From assembly GCA_964403015.1 (NCBI GenBank), contig CAYOEJ010000004.1, positions 1 through 64,000 of the forward strand: 64,000 nucleotides of DNA, read 5' to 3'. Every line of letters starts with the position of its first letter. The stretch's first letter is position 1. Below the pieces are notes generated by a model that saw only the letters and a list, made by a program, of their open reading frames with translations, was not told where the DNA came from and ran no database searches. A program made the translations under genes and the position numbers. Shown here in pieces: positions 52,580 through 61,744 of the stretch. Source of the stretch: CAYOEJ01 sp964403015 (GTDB taxonomy: Bacteria > Actinomycetota > Actinomycetes > Actinomycetales > Actinomycetaceae).

Positions 52580-53575
52580 GTGGACAGTCTCGCTTTTGCT
52601 AAGACCCACTCAAGTGAGTGGGAGCGCCTTGATGAGCTCGCGAAGCGGCGCAGGCTGAGCGGCCAAGAGAGCGACGAATTCGTGAGGCTCTACCAGCGCG
52701 CAGCCACCCATTTGGCAACTGTGCGCACCCAGGCGCCCGATCCCGACGTCGTGCTTTATCTGTCTGCCATCCTCGGCAGGGCCCGATCCCGCCTAACCCA
52801 GTCTTCAGGCGGTACGTGGGCCAGTGTGGCCGACTTCTTCAACGTCACCCTTCCCATCGCCTTCTACCGCATCCGCTGGTGGGTACTTGGTGTAACTCTT
52901 GGATTCGTGGGTGTTTTCCTCGTCGTTCTCATCCACTATCACCTGAACCCAGAACTGGTGACCTCCATGGGATCCTTGGCTTCCCTTGAGCACTACGCGG
53001 ATACCGCCTTTGAAGCCTACTATTCGGAATACGCTAACGCTGATTTCGCCGCACTCGTATGGACCAACAATGCGTGGATTGCTTTGCAATGCGTAGCTGG
53101 CGGTATAACCGGCGTTTTCCCCGCGTTTGTTTTGTGGCAAAACGCGGTGTCAATTGGTCAGTCTGCAGCAGTCATGAACTACTTCGACTCGCTGGACATA
53201 TTTTTCCAACTTATCCTTCCGCACGGGCTGCTTGAGCTGACTGCCATCTTCGTGGCGGGCGCCGCGGGTTTACGCCTTTTCTGGGTGCTGCTTGTTCCCG
53301 GTGACCGGCCTCGAGTAGACGCACTCGCTACCGAGGGCCGCCAAACCGTGACCGTGGGCATCGGTCTTGTTTTTGTCCTCTTCGTCTCGGGTCTCGTGGA
53401 AGGATTCGTGACGCCATCTGGGCTGGAGTGGTGGCTGAAGATCGTCATCGGCGCACTCGTCCTCGCGGCCTTCTGGGCATGGGTGATTCTTCTTGGTAGG
53501 TCTGGCTTGGCACGCGGCCTCAGCGCGGATCAGGCTCCCGCAGATGCGGGCTGGACCGTGGAATACAGCGCTTAG
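52580..53575 (+). CDS. Stage II sporulation protein M-like membrane protein
   Basis: A 331-residue protein with a cytoplasmic helical N terminus (~95 residues: RLYQRAATHLATVRTQAPD) and about five membrane helices, including FFQLILPHGLLELTAIFVAGAAG, the characteristic SpoIIM block. The organism type need not sporulate; family members are widespread in actinobacteria next to RDD and MoxR genes. GTG start at 52580, the position that matches the family N terminus. Its stop overlaps the convergent DUF58 stop. Confidence 0.86.
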   Translation: MDSLAFAKTHSSEWERLDELAKRRRLSGQESDEFVRLYQRAATHLATVRTQAPDPDVVLYLSAILGRARSRLTQSSGGTWASVADFFNVTLPIAFYRIRWWVLGVTLGFVGVFLVVLIHYHLNPELVTSMGSLASLEHYADTAFEAYYSEYANADFAALVWTNNAWIALQCVAGGITGVFPAFVLWQNAVSIGQSAAVMNYFDSLDIFFQLILPHGLLELTAIFVAGAAGLRLFWVLLVPGDRPRVDALATEGRQTVTVGIGLVFVLFVSGLVEGFVTPSGLEWWLKIVIGALVLAAFWAWVILLGRSGLARGLSADQAPADAGWTVEYSA

Positions 53576-54858
53576 AGCTTTCCCCGTGCCTTGAGCTCAA
53601 GGTAGGTATCGGTCACCTTTGGTGGCAGCCCTTCGGCGTCGGCACGTACGACGAAGGCACCCGCACGTTCAATCTCGCGTGCAACGGCATCTTTTTCCAC
53701 GTCGCCTCGAGAGAAAGCAGCGGACTCGTAGACCTGTTCCAACGTATGGTCTAGGCTCCCCACCCCGTCACGTGCAGTGTGCGTGGACGCGACGAGCACA
53801 GTGTGAGTACGGCGCAACGTGGAAATTGCTTCGAAAAGACCCGACTGGACTGAGCCCCCGCCAAGGTGGGTGAGCAGAACGACGAAGGCGGGACGGCGCG
53901 TGATCTTCTTGATGGTGGTGATCGCACTGGTCCAGTCTGTGGCTGCCAACGACGGGTGAACATCCGCCAGACCTTCTGCGATCTTATTCATCATGGTGGT
54001 TTGAGTGCCGCTCAAACGAGTCTTAACCTCGTCGTCGAGCGCAACCACGCTCACTCGGTCACCAGCGCGAATGGCCAGCGTGGCCAGCAGGAGGGTGCTT
54101 TCAATAAACGAATCGAAAGCCGTGCCATCACCCATGCGCAGCGCGCCGGACCTACCGGCATCGAGAAGTATTACCACTTGGCGGTCTCGTTCTGGCCGCC
54201 AAGTTCGAACAACGGTATCGCCGAGACGGGCGGTGGATCGCCAGTCAATCGCGCGCACATCGTCGCCTGCGACATATTCGCGAAGTGAGTCGAACTCGGT
54301 GCCCTGGCCTCGAACAAGGAGCAGCGCACGCCCCTCCAGTTCGCGTAGCCTCTGGACTCTGGAGGAGACATGCCGGCGCGAGTTAAAGGGAGGGAGAACA
54401 CGAAGCTGCCACGGGGACTCAAAAGACCGCTGTCTACCAGCCAGCCTGAGGGGTCCGGTGGTTCTGACAGTCACGGCCTCAGAATAGCGAGTTCCGCGAC
54501 GCGAGGGCGTGAGAGAAGCTTGGACCCGGCGTCGTTCACCCGCGGGAATAGTGAACGAGTGGCGTGAGGGCTCCACACCGGCCGATGGTGGCCAGGCGTC
54601 ACGAATCTGGCCAGCTACTCGTCTGCGGGAGGAATTCGTAAGTGTCAGCGTCTGAACAATAGGCTGACCTACTCTAGTTGCGCTATCTGCCTCGCGGCTG
54701 ACGGCAATTGAACTGGGGGACGGCGCAAGGGCAGCATCGAGGAGACAGAGCACCACAACGAAGAGGTTGATCCAGAGCACGCTCGAGAGGCTGCCCAAAG
54801 AAATTCCAACGAGAATTCCTACGGCAGCGAGTGCGACTGCTGGCAGGCGGAGGTACAT
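53572..54858 (-). CDS. DUF58 domain-containing protein
   Basis: A 428-residue protein with two N-terminal membrane helices and a DUF58 domain whose core is GTEFDSLREYVAGDDVRAIDWRS (about residues 190-212), then a von Willebrand-A-like fold with VVILLDAGRSG in place of a perfect MIDAS. It is the usual partner of MoxR ATPases. I prefer the ATG at 54858, two bases after the MoxR stop; an ATG 24 bp upstream overlaps it. Confidence 0.9.
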   Translation of the reverse strand: MYLRLPAVALAAVGILVGISLGSLSSVLWINLFVVVLCLLDAALAPSPSSIAVSREADSATRVGQPIVQTLTLTNSSRRRVAGQIRDAWPPSAGVEPSRHSFTIPAGERRRVQASLTPSRRGTRYSEAVTVRTTGPLRLAGRQRSFESPWQLRVLPPFNSRRHVSSRVQRLRELEGRALLLVRGQGTEFDSLREYVAGDDVRAIDWRSTARLGDTVVRTWRPERDRQVVILLDAGRSGALRMGDGTAFDSFIESTLLLATLAIRAGDRVSVVALDDEVKTRLSGTQTTMMNKIAEGLADVHPSLAATDWTSAITTIKKITRRPAFVVLLTHLGGGSVQSGLFEAISTLRRTHTVLVASTHTARDGVGSLDHTLEQVYESAAFSRGDVEKDAVAREIERAGAFVVRADAEGLPPKVTDTYLELKARGKL

Positions 54859-54859
54859 G

Positions 54860-55867
54860 TCAGCGAGGTACCGGAACGGCACCTAGGATCGTTTCGACCA
54901 CGCGATTGACCGAAAGTCCGTCCAGTTCAGCTTCCGCGTGGAGCTGGATGCGATGCGAGAGGGCGGGACCAGCGAGTGCCTTGACGTCGTCGGGGGTCAC
55001 ATAGCTTCTGCCGGAGAGCCAAGCCCAGGCACGCGAGACATGCAGGAGCGCGGTGGCACCACGGGGCGAAACACCCACGTGAACCGACGGAGACTCGCGC
55101 GTGGCTCGCACGAGATCGACGATGTAGCTCAGGATCGCCGGGTGAACATCAACTGTCCTGATTTCGCGCCGTGCTTGGAGGATTGTTTCGGCGTCTGCCA
55201 CGGGCTGGATGTCGGCCGTGGAGAGATCCGTGGGGTCAAAGGTGCCGGCATGACGGCGCAGAACTTCGAGCTCGACGTCGCGAGGAGGTAGCGGAAGGAT
55301 CATCTTCAAAAGGAATCGATCCAGCTGAGCCTCTGGGAGCGGATACGTGCCCTCGTACTCGATGGGGTTCTGGGTGGCAACTACCATGAACGGATCGGGC
55401 AGCTCGCGAGGCTCGCCATCGACAGAGACCTGATGCTCAGCCATTGCTTCGAGGAGCGCCGCCTGGGTTTTCGGTGGCGTACGGTTAATTTCATCGGCGA
55501 GGAGAAGGTTGGTAAACACCGGACCGGGGCGGAACGAAAAGTCTCCGGTTGATGATTGGTATACCAGCGATCCCGTGAGGTCGCCCGGCATGAGATCGGG
55601 GGTGAACTGGACCCGCTTATTTTCAAGCGACAGGGCTCGTGCCAGCGACCGGACGAGTAGTGTCTTCGCGGTGCCAGGCACGCCCTCGAGAAGCACGTGG
55701 CCATCGCAGAGCAGCCCTATCAGCACGCCAGTGACAGCTTCTTCCTGACCTACGATTGCCTTCCCAATCTCGCCCCGCAACGCGCGGAACTTCGTGGCAC
55801 TCGGCGTATGCGCCGGCGCCTCGGCATCCGGTAGCGACAGTGGTGGACGGAATGATGGATTACTCAT
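54860..55867 (-). CDS. MoxR family AAA+ ATPase
   Basis: A 335-residue chaperone-like AAA+ ATPase: Walker A GVPGTAKTLL (about 60-69), Walker B LLLADEINR, sensor VVATQNPIEYEGTYPLPEAQ and arginine-finger region DRFLLKM. MoxR proteins act with DUF58/VWA partners to assemble or activate other proteins. It overlaps the DUF4350 stop by 4 bp. Confidence 0.94.
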   Translation of the reverse strand: MSNPSFRPPLSLPDAEAPAHTPSATKFRALRGEIGKAIVGQEEAVTGVLIGLLCDGHVLLEGVPGTAKTLLVRSLARALSLENKRVQFTPDLMPGDLTGSLVYQSSTGDFSFRPGPVFTNLLLADEINRTPPKTQAALLEAMAEHQVSVDGEPRELPDPFMVVATQNPIEYEGTYPLPEAQLDRFLLKMILPLPPRDVELEVLRRHAGTFDPTDLSTADIQPVADAETILQARREIRTVDVHPAILSYIVDLVRATRESPSVHVGVSPRGATALLHVSRAWAWLSGRSYVTPDDVKALAGPALSHRIQLHAEAELDGLSVNRVVETILGAVPVPR

Positions 55868-56967
55868 GTCAGTTCCTTCTCAAGAGCCGTCAGCTGACGG
55901 GACAGGGTGGCTAGGTCTCTTTCAGACGTGACCTCTCTAGCGTAGAGCAGGTCGAAGATTACGTTGGGTTCCGCGGCACTTGCACGCGACATTGCTTGGA
56001 CCACGGAGGATGGATCCATGTTGGGGGTAAGACCAAGCCGGGGCGCCACTCGTGAAATCATCCCCGCACGCAAGGATGCTCCCGCGTGTGCAACGTTGCG
56101 ACCACGCTGGTAGAGCCGGGCGCGGCCGAGCTCTGCTTCAGCCGCAGGGACAATCACGGGCAGAGGCTCGGGAACGAGCTTTCCAAAACGACGGGACTTG
56201 TACATGGCATACCAAGCGGCGGTGAGCAATGCGGCGATTGAACCGGCGGTAAACCAAGACGGAAGAGCATCGACACTCGGCTCATTAGTCGTAGAACTCG
56301 AGGATGAGAGCCCGGCGCCATGAATCCACAACAAGGTTGGTTGAGATCCGAGAGTATGGAAGGCAAATGCGGCGTTTCCCGGAGAGGCCAGTTCGGCATT
56401 CGTGAATGTTTCCGGAGCGGTGAACAGGCTGATACGCGGATGTTCATCCGATTTGACCCAGGCGAAGCCGTTGTGGCTCGGAAAACAGCCGGACTCGTCA
56501 CCCATATACACGCGGTCTACGGGACTAATTCCTTGAGCGGCCACTGCGTTGGACTCCTCGCATTGGGCGCGCACCGGATGCGAATCAGTTCCCTCAAACC
56601 GCCCATCGAATCCCCACGCCCGAGCAGTACTGGCGTAGTCATCAGCTATCAAAACGATAGTGGCTCCACTGTCAATGAGCTGATCGACGTCGGATTGAGA
56701 AATACTATTCGACAGCTGGATGAGGACAGTTGACTGCGAATCGGCCCGCTCAATTGCCTCCTCCCACGAGTTGATCACCACCACGTCGATGCCGCGGTCG
56801 CGCAGAACCTCCGCAGTTGCACCTGCGCCATCGGGCCGGGTTGAACCTGGGGATAGCGGCTGTCCATCGTTGCGCGGGGCGAGGATAAAGATGGCGGCAA
56901 GAAGCCCGACCATCAAAACGATGACGGCCAGAGTTTTCCCGATACGCGACGCAAGGACTTTGTTCAT
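55864..56967 (-). CDS. DUF4350 domain-containing membrane protein
   Basis: A 367-residue protein with an N-terminal helix (about 12-30), a DUF4350-type extracytoplasmic domain (STRPDGAGATAEVLRDRGIDV at about 42-62) and a second helix (about 240-258) before a cytoplasmic tail. DUF4350 proteins are regularly encoded with MoxR/DUF58/DUF4129. Transcribed from the DUF4129 side across the 24-bp repeat. Confidence 0.85.
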   Translation of the reverse strand: MNKVLASRIGKTLAVIVLMVGLLAAIFILAPRNDGQPLSPGSTRPDGAGATAEVLRDRGIDVVVINSWEEAIERADSQSTVLIQLSNSISQSDVDQLIDSGATIVLIADDYASTARAWGFDGRFEGTDSHPVRAQCEESNAVAAQGISPVDRVYMGDESGCFPSHNGFAWVKSDEHPRISLFTAPETFTNAELASPGNAAFAFHTLGSQPTLLWIHGAGLSSSSSTTNEPSVDALPSWFTAGSIAALLTAAWYAMYKSRRFGKLVPEPLPVIVPAAEAELGRARLYQRGRNVAHAGASLRAGMISRVAPRLGLTPNMDPSSVVQAMSRASAAEPNVIFDLLYAREVTSERDLATLSRQLTALEKELT

Positions 56968-56972
56968 GAGCG

Positions 56973-57020
56973 CACCACCATCATGAACGCACCAAGCACC
57001 ACCATCATGAACGCACCAAG
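56973..57020. repeat. Exact tandem 24-bp repeat covering the DUF4129 stop codon
   Basis: Units 56973-56996 and 56997-57020 are identical. The TGA of the minus-strand DUF4129 gene (57005-57007) lies in the gene-proximal copy; the second copy sits between that stop and the DUF4350 start. Confidence 0.92.
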
Positions 57021-57670
57021 TCGTCGGCTGCGATGCGAGCTCGCGCTGGAAGCTTCGACATGGTTTCTTGCAACGCTCTGGTTACGCCTAGCGCCTCGTC
57101 GTTCGCCTGCGCATCCGAGTAGTAGATCCCGTTGAACCACTGTGCGGATGGGTAGAACAGGTGGCCCGCTTTACTTACAGTGGTACCTTCAACGGCAGCC
57201 TCATACGCCGTCATCCCGGGACGCACCACGATGTACCCGCGCTCGTCCAAGAGCCGAATAACCCCGCGGTACCGCTCGACCACGGCAAGGTTCTTATCGC
57301 CGCGTCGAACCGCGTCGTCGGCGGAAGCAAAGAGCTCCTTTGACGTTCGCACGTCGTCGAACAGGGGCTGCAGAGACTGCTTGACCGCTCCTCGCTGGGT
57401 GCGCCCGCGAGAACCTAGGCGAGCGAGAAGGAATACCGCGAGAGCCACGAGTGCGATGACGATCGTAATGACGACGAATCGCATGAAGGTTGACGAACCA
57501 TCGAAGGCCGGAATAATGTCCGCCAGCCGATCGAATAACCAATTCACTATGCGTTCGAGGAGACCCGGCGAATCGTTGTACTTCGCCTTAGATAGCTCCG
57601 ATTCTGCCCACTGCTGCGCTTGATCCGCGTCGGGGGTGAGCGGTGCTCCGCTAACCATTGGCTGCCTCAT
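57005..57670 (-). CDS. DUF4129 domain-containing protein
   Basis: A 221-residue membrane protein: a short N-terminal extracytoplasmic part, one helix (about 62-85) and a C-terminal DUF4129 domain with VVERYRGVIRLLDERGYIV and PGMTAYEAA. Likely structural member of the MoxR cluster. The ATG at 57670 has AGGAG 7 nt upstream and overlaps the end of the QYG-rich membrane protein by 20 bp. Confidence 0.85.
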   Translation of the reverse strand: MRQPMVSGAPLTPDADQAQQWAESELSKAKYNDSPGLLERIVNWLFDRLADIIPAFDGSSTFMRFVVITIVIALVALAVFLLARLGSRGRTQRGAVKQSLQPLFDDVRTSKELFASADDAVRRGDKNLAVVERYRGVIRLLDERGYIVVRPGMTAYEAAVEGTTVSKAGHLFYPSAQWFNGIYYSDAQANDEALGVTRALQETMSKLPARARIAADDLVRS

Positions 57671-59155
57671 AGAGGAGCTCCTGATGGAAGTTCTCTCGCT
57701 TGAAACGCATATTGACGTACACCACGTTGACGAGTGTGGTCAGGAGAGGAGTGATGAACACGCTGAGCAATGCGGGAACCATCACCGCAACAGCGATTGC
57801 TCCCGCGGCGATCGTGCCGTTATCCAAGGTACCAAGCGCGCTGAGCAGTGCGCTCGCGAGGAAGAACCACGCGAAGGAAATGACCCAAGCGATCACGACG
57901 ACGGACAGGATCGTTCCGAGCATATAAGCGAGGGAGCCTTTGGTAAGCGTCCAAGAACGACGGATCGCGCGAATCGGGCCGATATCTTCGGCGATCATTG
58001 CGGGCAGGGACGGTACGAACCGTGCAAGGATGGCCGCCGCGACCAGCGCACCGATGAGAACAAAAATCAGTACCAAGGCAAGCACGCCCATGAAGGACTC
58101 GGGCTGGAAGTTCGCGCCGGAGAAGAACGCGACCATAATGAGCCCGAACACCATCATGGCGACGAATGAGATGAGCATCCAAATGATGGTCAGACCGACG
58201 AGGCGAAGGCTGAATATTCCCAGCTTCTTAGATGCGAGAGAGAAGGTTTCACGAAGGGTAATCTTACGGCCACGAATGGCAGCGAGTACGACTCGCGTAC
58301 CCGCAAGAGACATGATGGTGGCGCTGACGATGGACAGCACGATGGTGACGATACTTGCAATACCTGACGACCCGACCGCGCGGATCGAGTCATCAGAAAT
58401 ATAGATTTCGCCATACAAGGCTGTGAGCCCTGCGGTGATGACGCCAGCAACGAGCGAGACGATCATGGGGAAGACGATGAGCGCCACGGGGTTGAACTTC
58501 AGCAGTCGCAGCGTTGCATCAAGTGTGTCGCCCACGCTCAGAGGTCGCATGGGGATGACCGTTCGGTGGCCCGGCGTGCGTGCCACGGTCTGGTCGCTGG
58601 CTTCGCCATATTGGCCGTACGACGACGGTGCTACCTGACCGTAGGGCTGGCCGTACTGTGACTGATCCGGCTCGCCATATTGTGAGCCATACGAGGGCTG
58701 GTCTGGCTGGCCATATTGGGAACCGTACTGAGGTTGACCCGGCTCGCCGTATTGTGGCCCGCTGTACTGGTACGGCACGTTCGACCCGTATTGNNNNNNN
58801 NNNNNNNNNNNNNNNNNNNNNNNNNNNNNNNNNNNNNNNNNNNNNNNNNNNNNNNNNNNNNNNNNNNNNNNNNNNNNNNNNNNNNNNNNNNNNCCGGCTC
58901 GCCGTATTGTGGCCCGCTGTACTGGTACGGCACGTTCGACCCGTATTGTGACTGTCCGTATTGGGAGCCGTACTGTGACTGACTTGGCTGACCATACTGC
59001 GAGCCCCGATCGTCGTCGGCCCATCCTGCGCTGGGTTGCCACGAGGTTTGTGGTTCCCAAGAGCCGCCAGAATCGTGCTCGCTCGACGATTCTCCTGCGG
59101 AACCAGAACCGTCTGCCGGCGGGGAGAACTTGTCGTTGTCATGAGGGGTGGACAT
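57651..59155 (-). CDS. QYG-rich membrane protein (glycerophosphoryl diester phosphodiesterase-type membrane domain), interrupted by a gap
   Basis: N terminus: a Ser/Gly-rich stretch, then a long low-complexity region of (S/P)QYG repeats such as QYGSNVPYQYSGPQYGEP. C terminus (~310 residues): about six to seven membrane helices with the conserved PMRPLSVGDTLDATLRLLKF opening, as in membrane domains annotated beside DUF4129 genes. The gap at 58794-58893 lies inside the repeats and is flanked by identical 55-bp segments, so the repeat number is unknown. ATG at 59155 with AAAGGA upstream. Role unknown. Confidence 0.8.
58794..58893. other. Scaffold gap (100 N) inside tandem repeats
   Basis: The 55 bp on the left (58739-58793) are identical to the 55 bp on the right (58894-58948): the assembly collapsed a tandem repeat. 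Confidence 0.95.
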
Positions 59156-59309
59156 CGGGCGTCCTTTCTTCGGCCAGCTGCCGTACACGGCATCGATGGA
59201 AGCCACATTACCGGAGGTCGTCGTTTCCTTACGGTAGCGTGAGGTCTCATCAGTTATGGTAAAGCGGTAAAGTAAGCATCGACGGCACTTCTCAGATTTA
59301 GGAATAGGC

Positions 59310-59984
59310 ATGCGAGTTCTAGTTGTTGACGACGATCCAAGTATTTCTGAAATGATTGCAATCCTCCTTGAATCGGAGGGTTATGAAGTGTCTGTATGCG
59401 CCAATGGTTCCAACGTTCTGCCGCTATTCCGTGCGGAGCATCCAGATTTGGTGCTTCTTGACGTTATGCTCCCAGGTCTTGATGGGGTCTCGGTTTGCCG
59501 CCAGCTTCGCGACGAGTCGGACGTGCCGATCATCATGATGAGCGCGAAGACGGACTCCGTGGACGTGATCGCCGGCCTCGAAGCTGGCGCCGATGACTAC
59601 GTGACCAAGCCGTTTGAAAACTCCGTGCTGCTGGCCCGCGTCAAGGTCCGCCTGCGTCGTCAGGAAAACGAATCCGAAGTCATCAAGGTTGCAGATCTGT
59701 CCATCGATCTGAAGGCTCACGAAGTCAAGCGTGGGGAGGAGTCCCTGCATTTGACTCCACTTGAGTTCGATTTGCTGACTGTTCTTGCCCGCAAGCCGTA
59801 TCAAGTTTTCTCCCGCGAGGAGCTCCTCGAGCAGGTGTGGGGTTACCGTCATTCAGCAGACACGCGCCTTGTCAACGTCCATATTCAGCGCTTGCGTTCA
59901 AAGGTTGAGAAGGATCCCGAGAACCCGGAGGTTGTTCTTACCGTCCGCGGTGTGGGATACCGTGCCGGAGCAGTTAAAGAGTGA
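59310..59984 (+). CDS. mtrA: Response regulator MtrA
   Basis: Essential actinobacterial regulator of envelope, division and replication genes. The 224-residue protein has phosphoacceptor Asp51 (LLDVMLPGLDG), LINK residues in MSAKTD and DYVTKPF, and a winged helix ending TVRGVGYRAGAVKE. Identity rests on the mtrA-mtrB-lpqB order and on the MtrA-like DNA-binding domain. It overlaps mtrB by 4 bp (GTGA). AGGAATAGGC precedes the ATG. Confidence 0.95.
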   Translation: MRVLVVDDDPSISEMIAILLESEGYEVSVCANGSNVLPLFRAEHPDLVLLDVMLPGLDGVSVCRQLRDESDVPIIMMSAKTDSVDVIAGLEAGADDYVTKPFENSVLLARVKVRLRRQENESEVIKVADLSIDLKAHEVKRGEESLHLTPLEFDLLTVLARKPYQVFSREELLEQVWGYRHSADTRLVNVHIQRLRSKVEKDPENPEVVLTVRGVGYRAGAVKE

Positions 59985-61744
59985 CCGAGCGCGCTGCCGA
60001 GGTTGACAAGGCGTCCACGCACAACAGGCCCGGAGTCTTCGAGACACTTGCCCAGCGCACCGATCAGCTACGGCGCCGCTGGCAGTCATCGCTGAGCCTG
60101 CGCACGATTGCCATCATCCTTATCGGCGGGATTGGGGCCATTGCCATTACGGCTACGGCGATTGTCTCCCAGATTAAGGACGCAGTTTTTGAACAAACGG
60201 TGCAAACGAATATTGAACAGTTTGCGACCGACGCCGCCGTGGCCCAAGAAAGCTTCGGCATTTCGACATCACCCACGGTGGGGCAAGCGCAGCTGGTAGC
60301 GGTTCAGATTGTGTCCGGGATGTATGACCCTTCGAGCGGACTGATAGGCGCGGTACTCATTCGCAGCCCCGATCAGGCGCCGAATGTATCGCAAATTCTT
60401 GAACCCGCAACGGCATCAGCTACACGGGTTCGCTCGCTTGTCACCAACGAACTCCGGGAAACGACGCGGAACGACGGCGACATCGCTTGGCAGTCGGTTG
60501 CGGTTCCTAACAACGATGGCGGAAGCGACCCCGGCGTTGTCATTGGTACGACCATTCGTATCCCCGGCTCCGGTATGTATGAGCTATACGCGGCTTACAC
60601 GCTCGAAAGCCAAGAGCAGCTGCTGGGCGCTACTTTCCGTGCCCTCGCGCTCTCTGTGGTTGGACTTCTTGTGCTCTTGGGTCTCATTTCCTGGATCGTC
60701 ATGAGACTCGTTCTTCGTCCTATTCGCGAAGCCTCACTGAATGCCCAACACCTAGCCGACGGCGAGTTCCACAGTCGCATGGAAGTGCGCGGTTCGGACG
60801 AACTGGCCCAGTTGGGGGAGTCGTTTAACCAAATGGCGGCCTCGCTTGAGGACCAGTTCACACGCATGCAGCGCATGTCGAAGGTTCAAACAGACTTCGT
60901 CTCGGCTGTTTCTCACGAGCTCCGCTCGCCGGTTACCACCATTCGCATGGCGGGGCAGCTCATTTACGACAAGCGCGAAGAGCTACCGCCGGCGCTTAAA
61001 CGAAGTGCTGAACTGCAGCACAGTCAGCTCATCAACCTTGACACCATGCTGTCGGACCTCCTTGAGATTTCGCGCTACGACGCTGGTGGCATGTCCCTAG
61101 CCACTGAAGAGGAAGAGATCGCGCAGATCGTCAAGGACGTTATCAAGTTCGCCGAGCCCCTTGCCGTCGACAACGGAGTGGTGGTGACCTTCGAAGAAAT
61201 TGGAGACACGATTGCACACGTTGAACCGCGCCGCGTTGAACGTATTGTGCGCAATCTTGTTGTTAATGCACTAGAACACGCCGATGGTAAGCCGGTCCAT
61301 GTCACTGTCAAAGGCGGGCGTGATGCCGTGGCAATTAGCGTTCAGGACCGCGGAATTGGTCTGAGCGAAGAGCAGGCCGAGCACGTATTTGATCGTTTTT
61401 GGAGAGCGGATTCTTCGCGTGTTCGCAAGTCCGGCGGCACGGGCCTTGGACTCACGATTGCCCGGGAGGACGCACAAATTCACGGCGGAACTCTCGAAGC
61501 AATTGGCGAACTCGGTGTGGGATCCACATTCCTCGCCACACTCCCGCGCGAGCCCGGCCAATCGTTTTCTCGTCCACTCTCACTGGAGGTCTTGCGGCCG
61601 GTGGAGATTCCGGAAACGGAGAGTCCGCCCGTCGTCGTCGATAGTGATCCGGACTTGGATCTTCACGCAGCACCGCAACTTCAGGTTGACTCGGGCGCTG
61701 CGACCGGGTCAACTCCAGCTACCAATATGGAGGGTGCGCGATGA
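59981..61744 (+). CDS. mtrB: Sensor histidine kinase MtrB
   Basis: Membrane kinase of 587 residues partnering MtrA. Helices at about 40-62 and 220-243 bracket an extracytoplasmic sensor of ~155 residues; HAMP follows, then the HisKA helix with His312 in FVSAVSHELRSPVTTI and an ATPase domain with VVNALEHA, QDRGIGLSEEQ and GTGLGLTIAREDAQ. The C-terminal ~60 residues are disordered. Overlaps lpqB by 4 bp. Confidence 0.95.
   Translation: MTERAAEVDKASTHNRPGVFETLAQRTDQLRRRWQSSLSLRTIAIILIGGIGAIAITATAIVSQIKDAVFEQTVQTNIEQFATDAAVAQESFGISTSPTVGQAQLVAVQIVSGMYDPSSGLIGAVLIRSPDQAPNVSQILEPATASATRVRSLVTNELRETTRNDGDIAWQSVAVPNNDGGSDPGVVIGTTIRIPGSGMYELYAAYTLESQEQLLGATFRALALSVVGLLVLLGLISWIVMRLVLRPIREASLNAQHLADGEFHSRMEVRGSDELAQLGESFNQMAASLEDQFTRMQRMSKVQTDFVSAVSHELRSPVTTIRMAGQLIYDKREELPPALKRSAELQHSQLINLDTMLSDLLEISRYDAGGMSLATEEEEIAQIVKDVIKFAEPLAVDNGVVVTFEEIGDTIAHVEPRRVERIVRNLVVNALEHADGKPVHVTVKGGRDAVAISVQDRGIGLSEEQAEHVFDRFWRADSSRVRKSGGTGLGLTIAREDAQIHGGTLEAIGELGVGSTFLATLPREPGQSFSRPLSLEVLRPVEIPETESPPVVVDSDPDLDLHAAPQLQVDSGAATGSTPATNMEGAR

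Noticed and set aside
52511..52609. Overlapping long starts for the RDD and SpoIIM-like genes
   Set aside because: Upstream starts would make the divergent genes overlap by ~100 bp; internal GTG starts at 52540 and 52580 fit the families.
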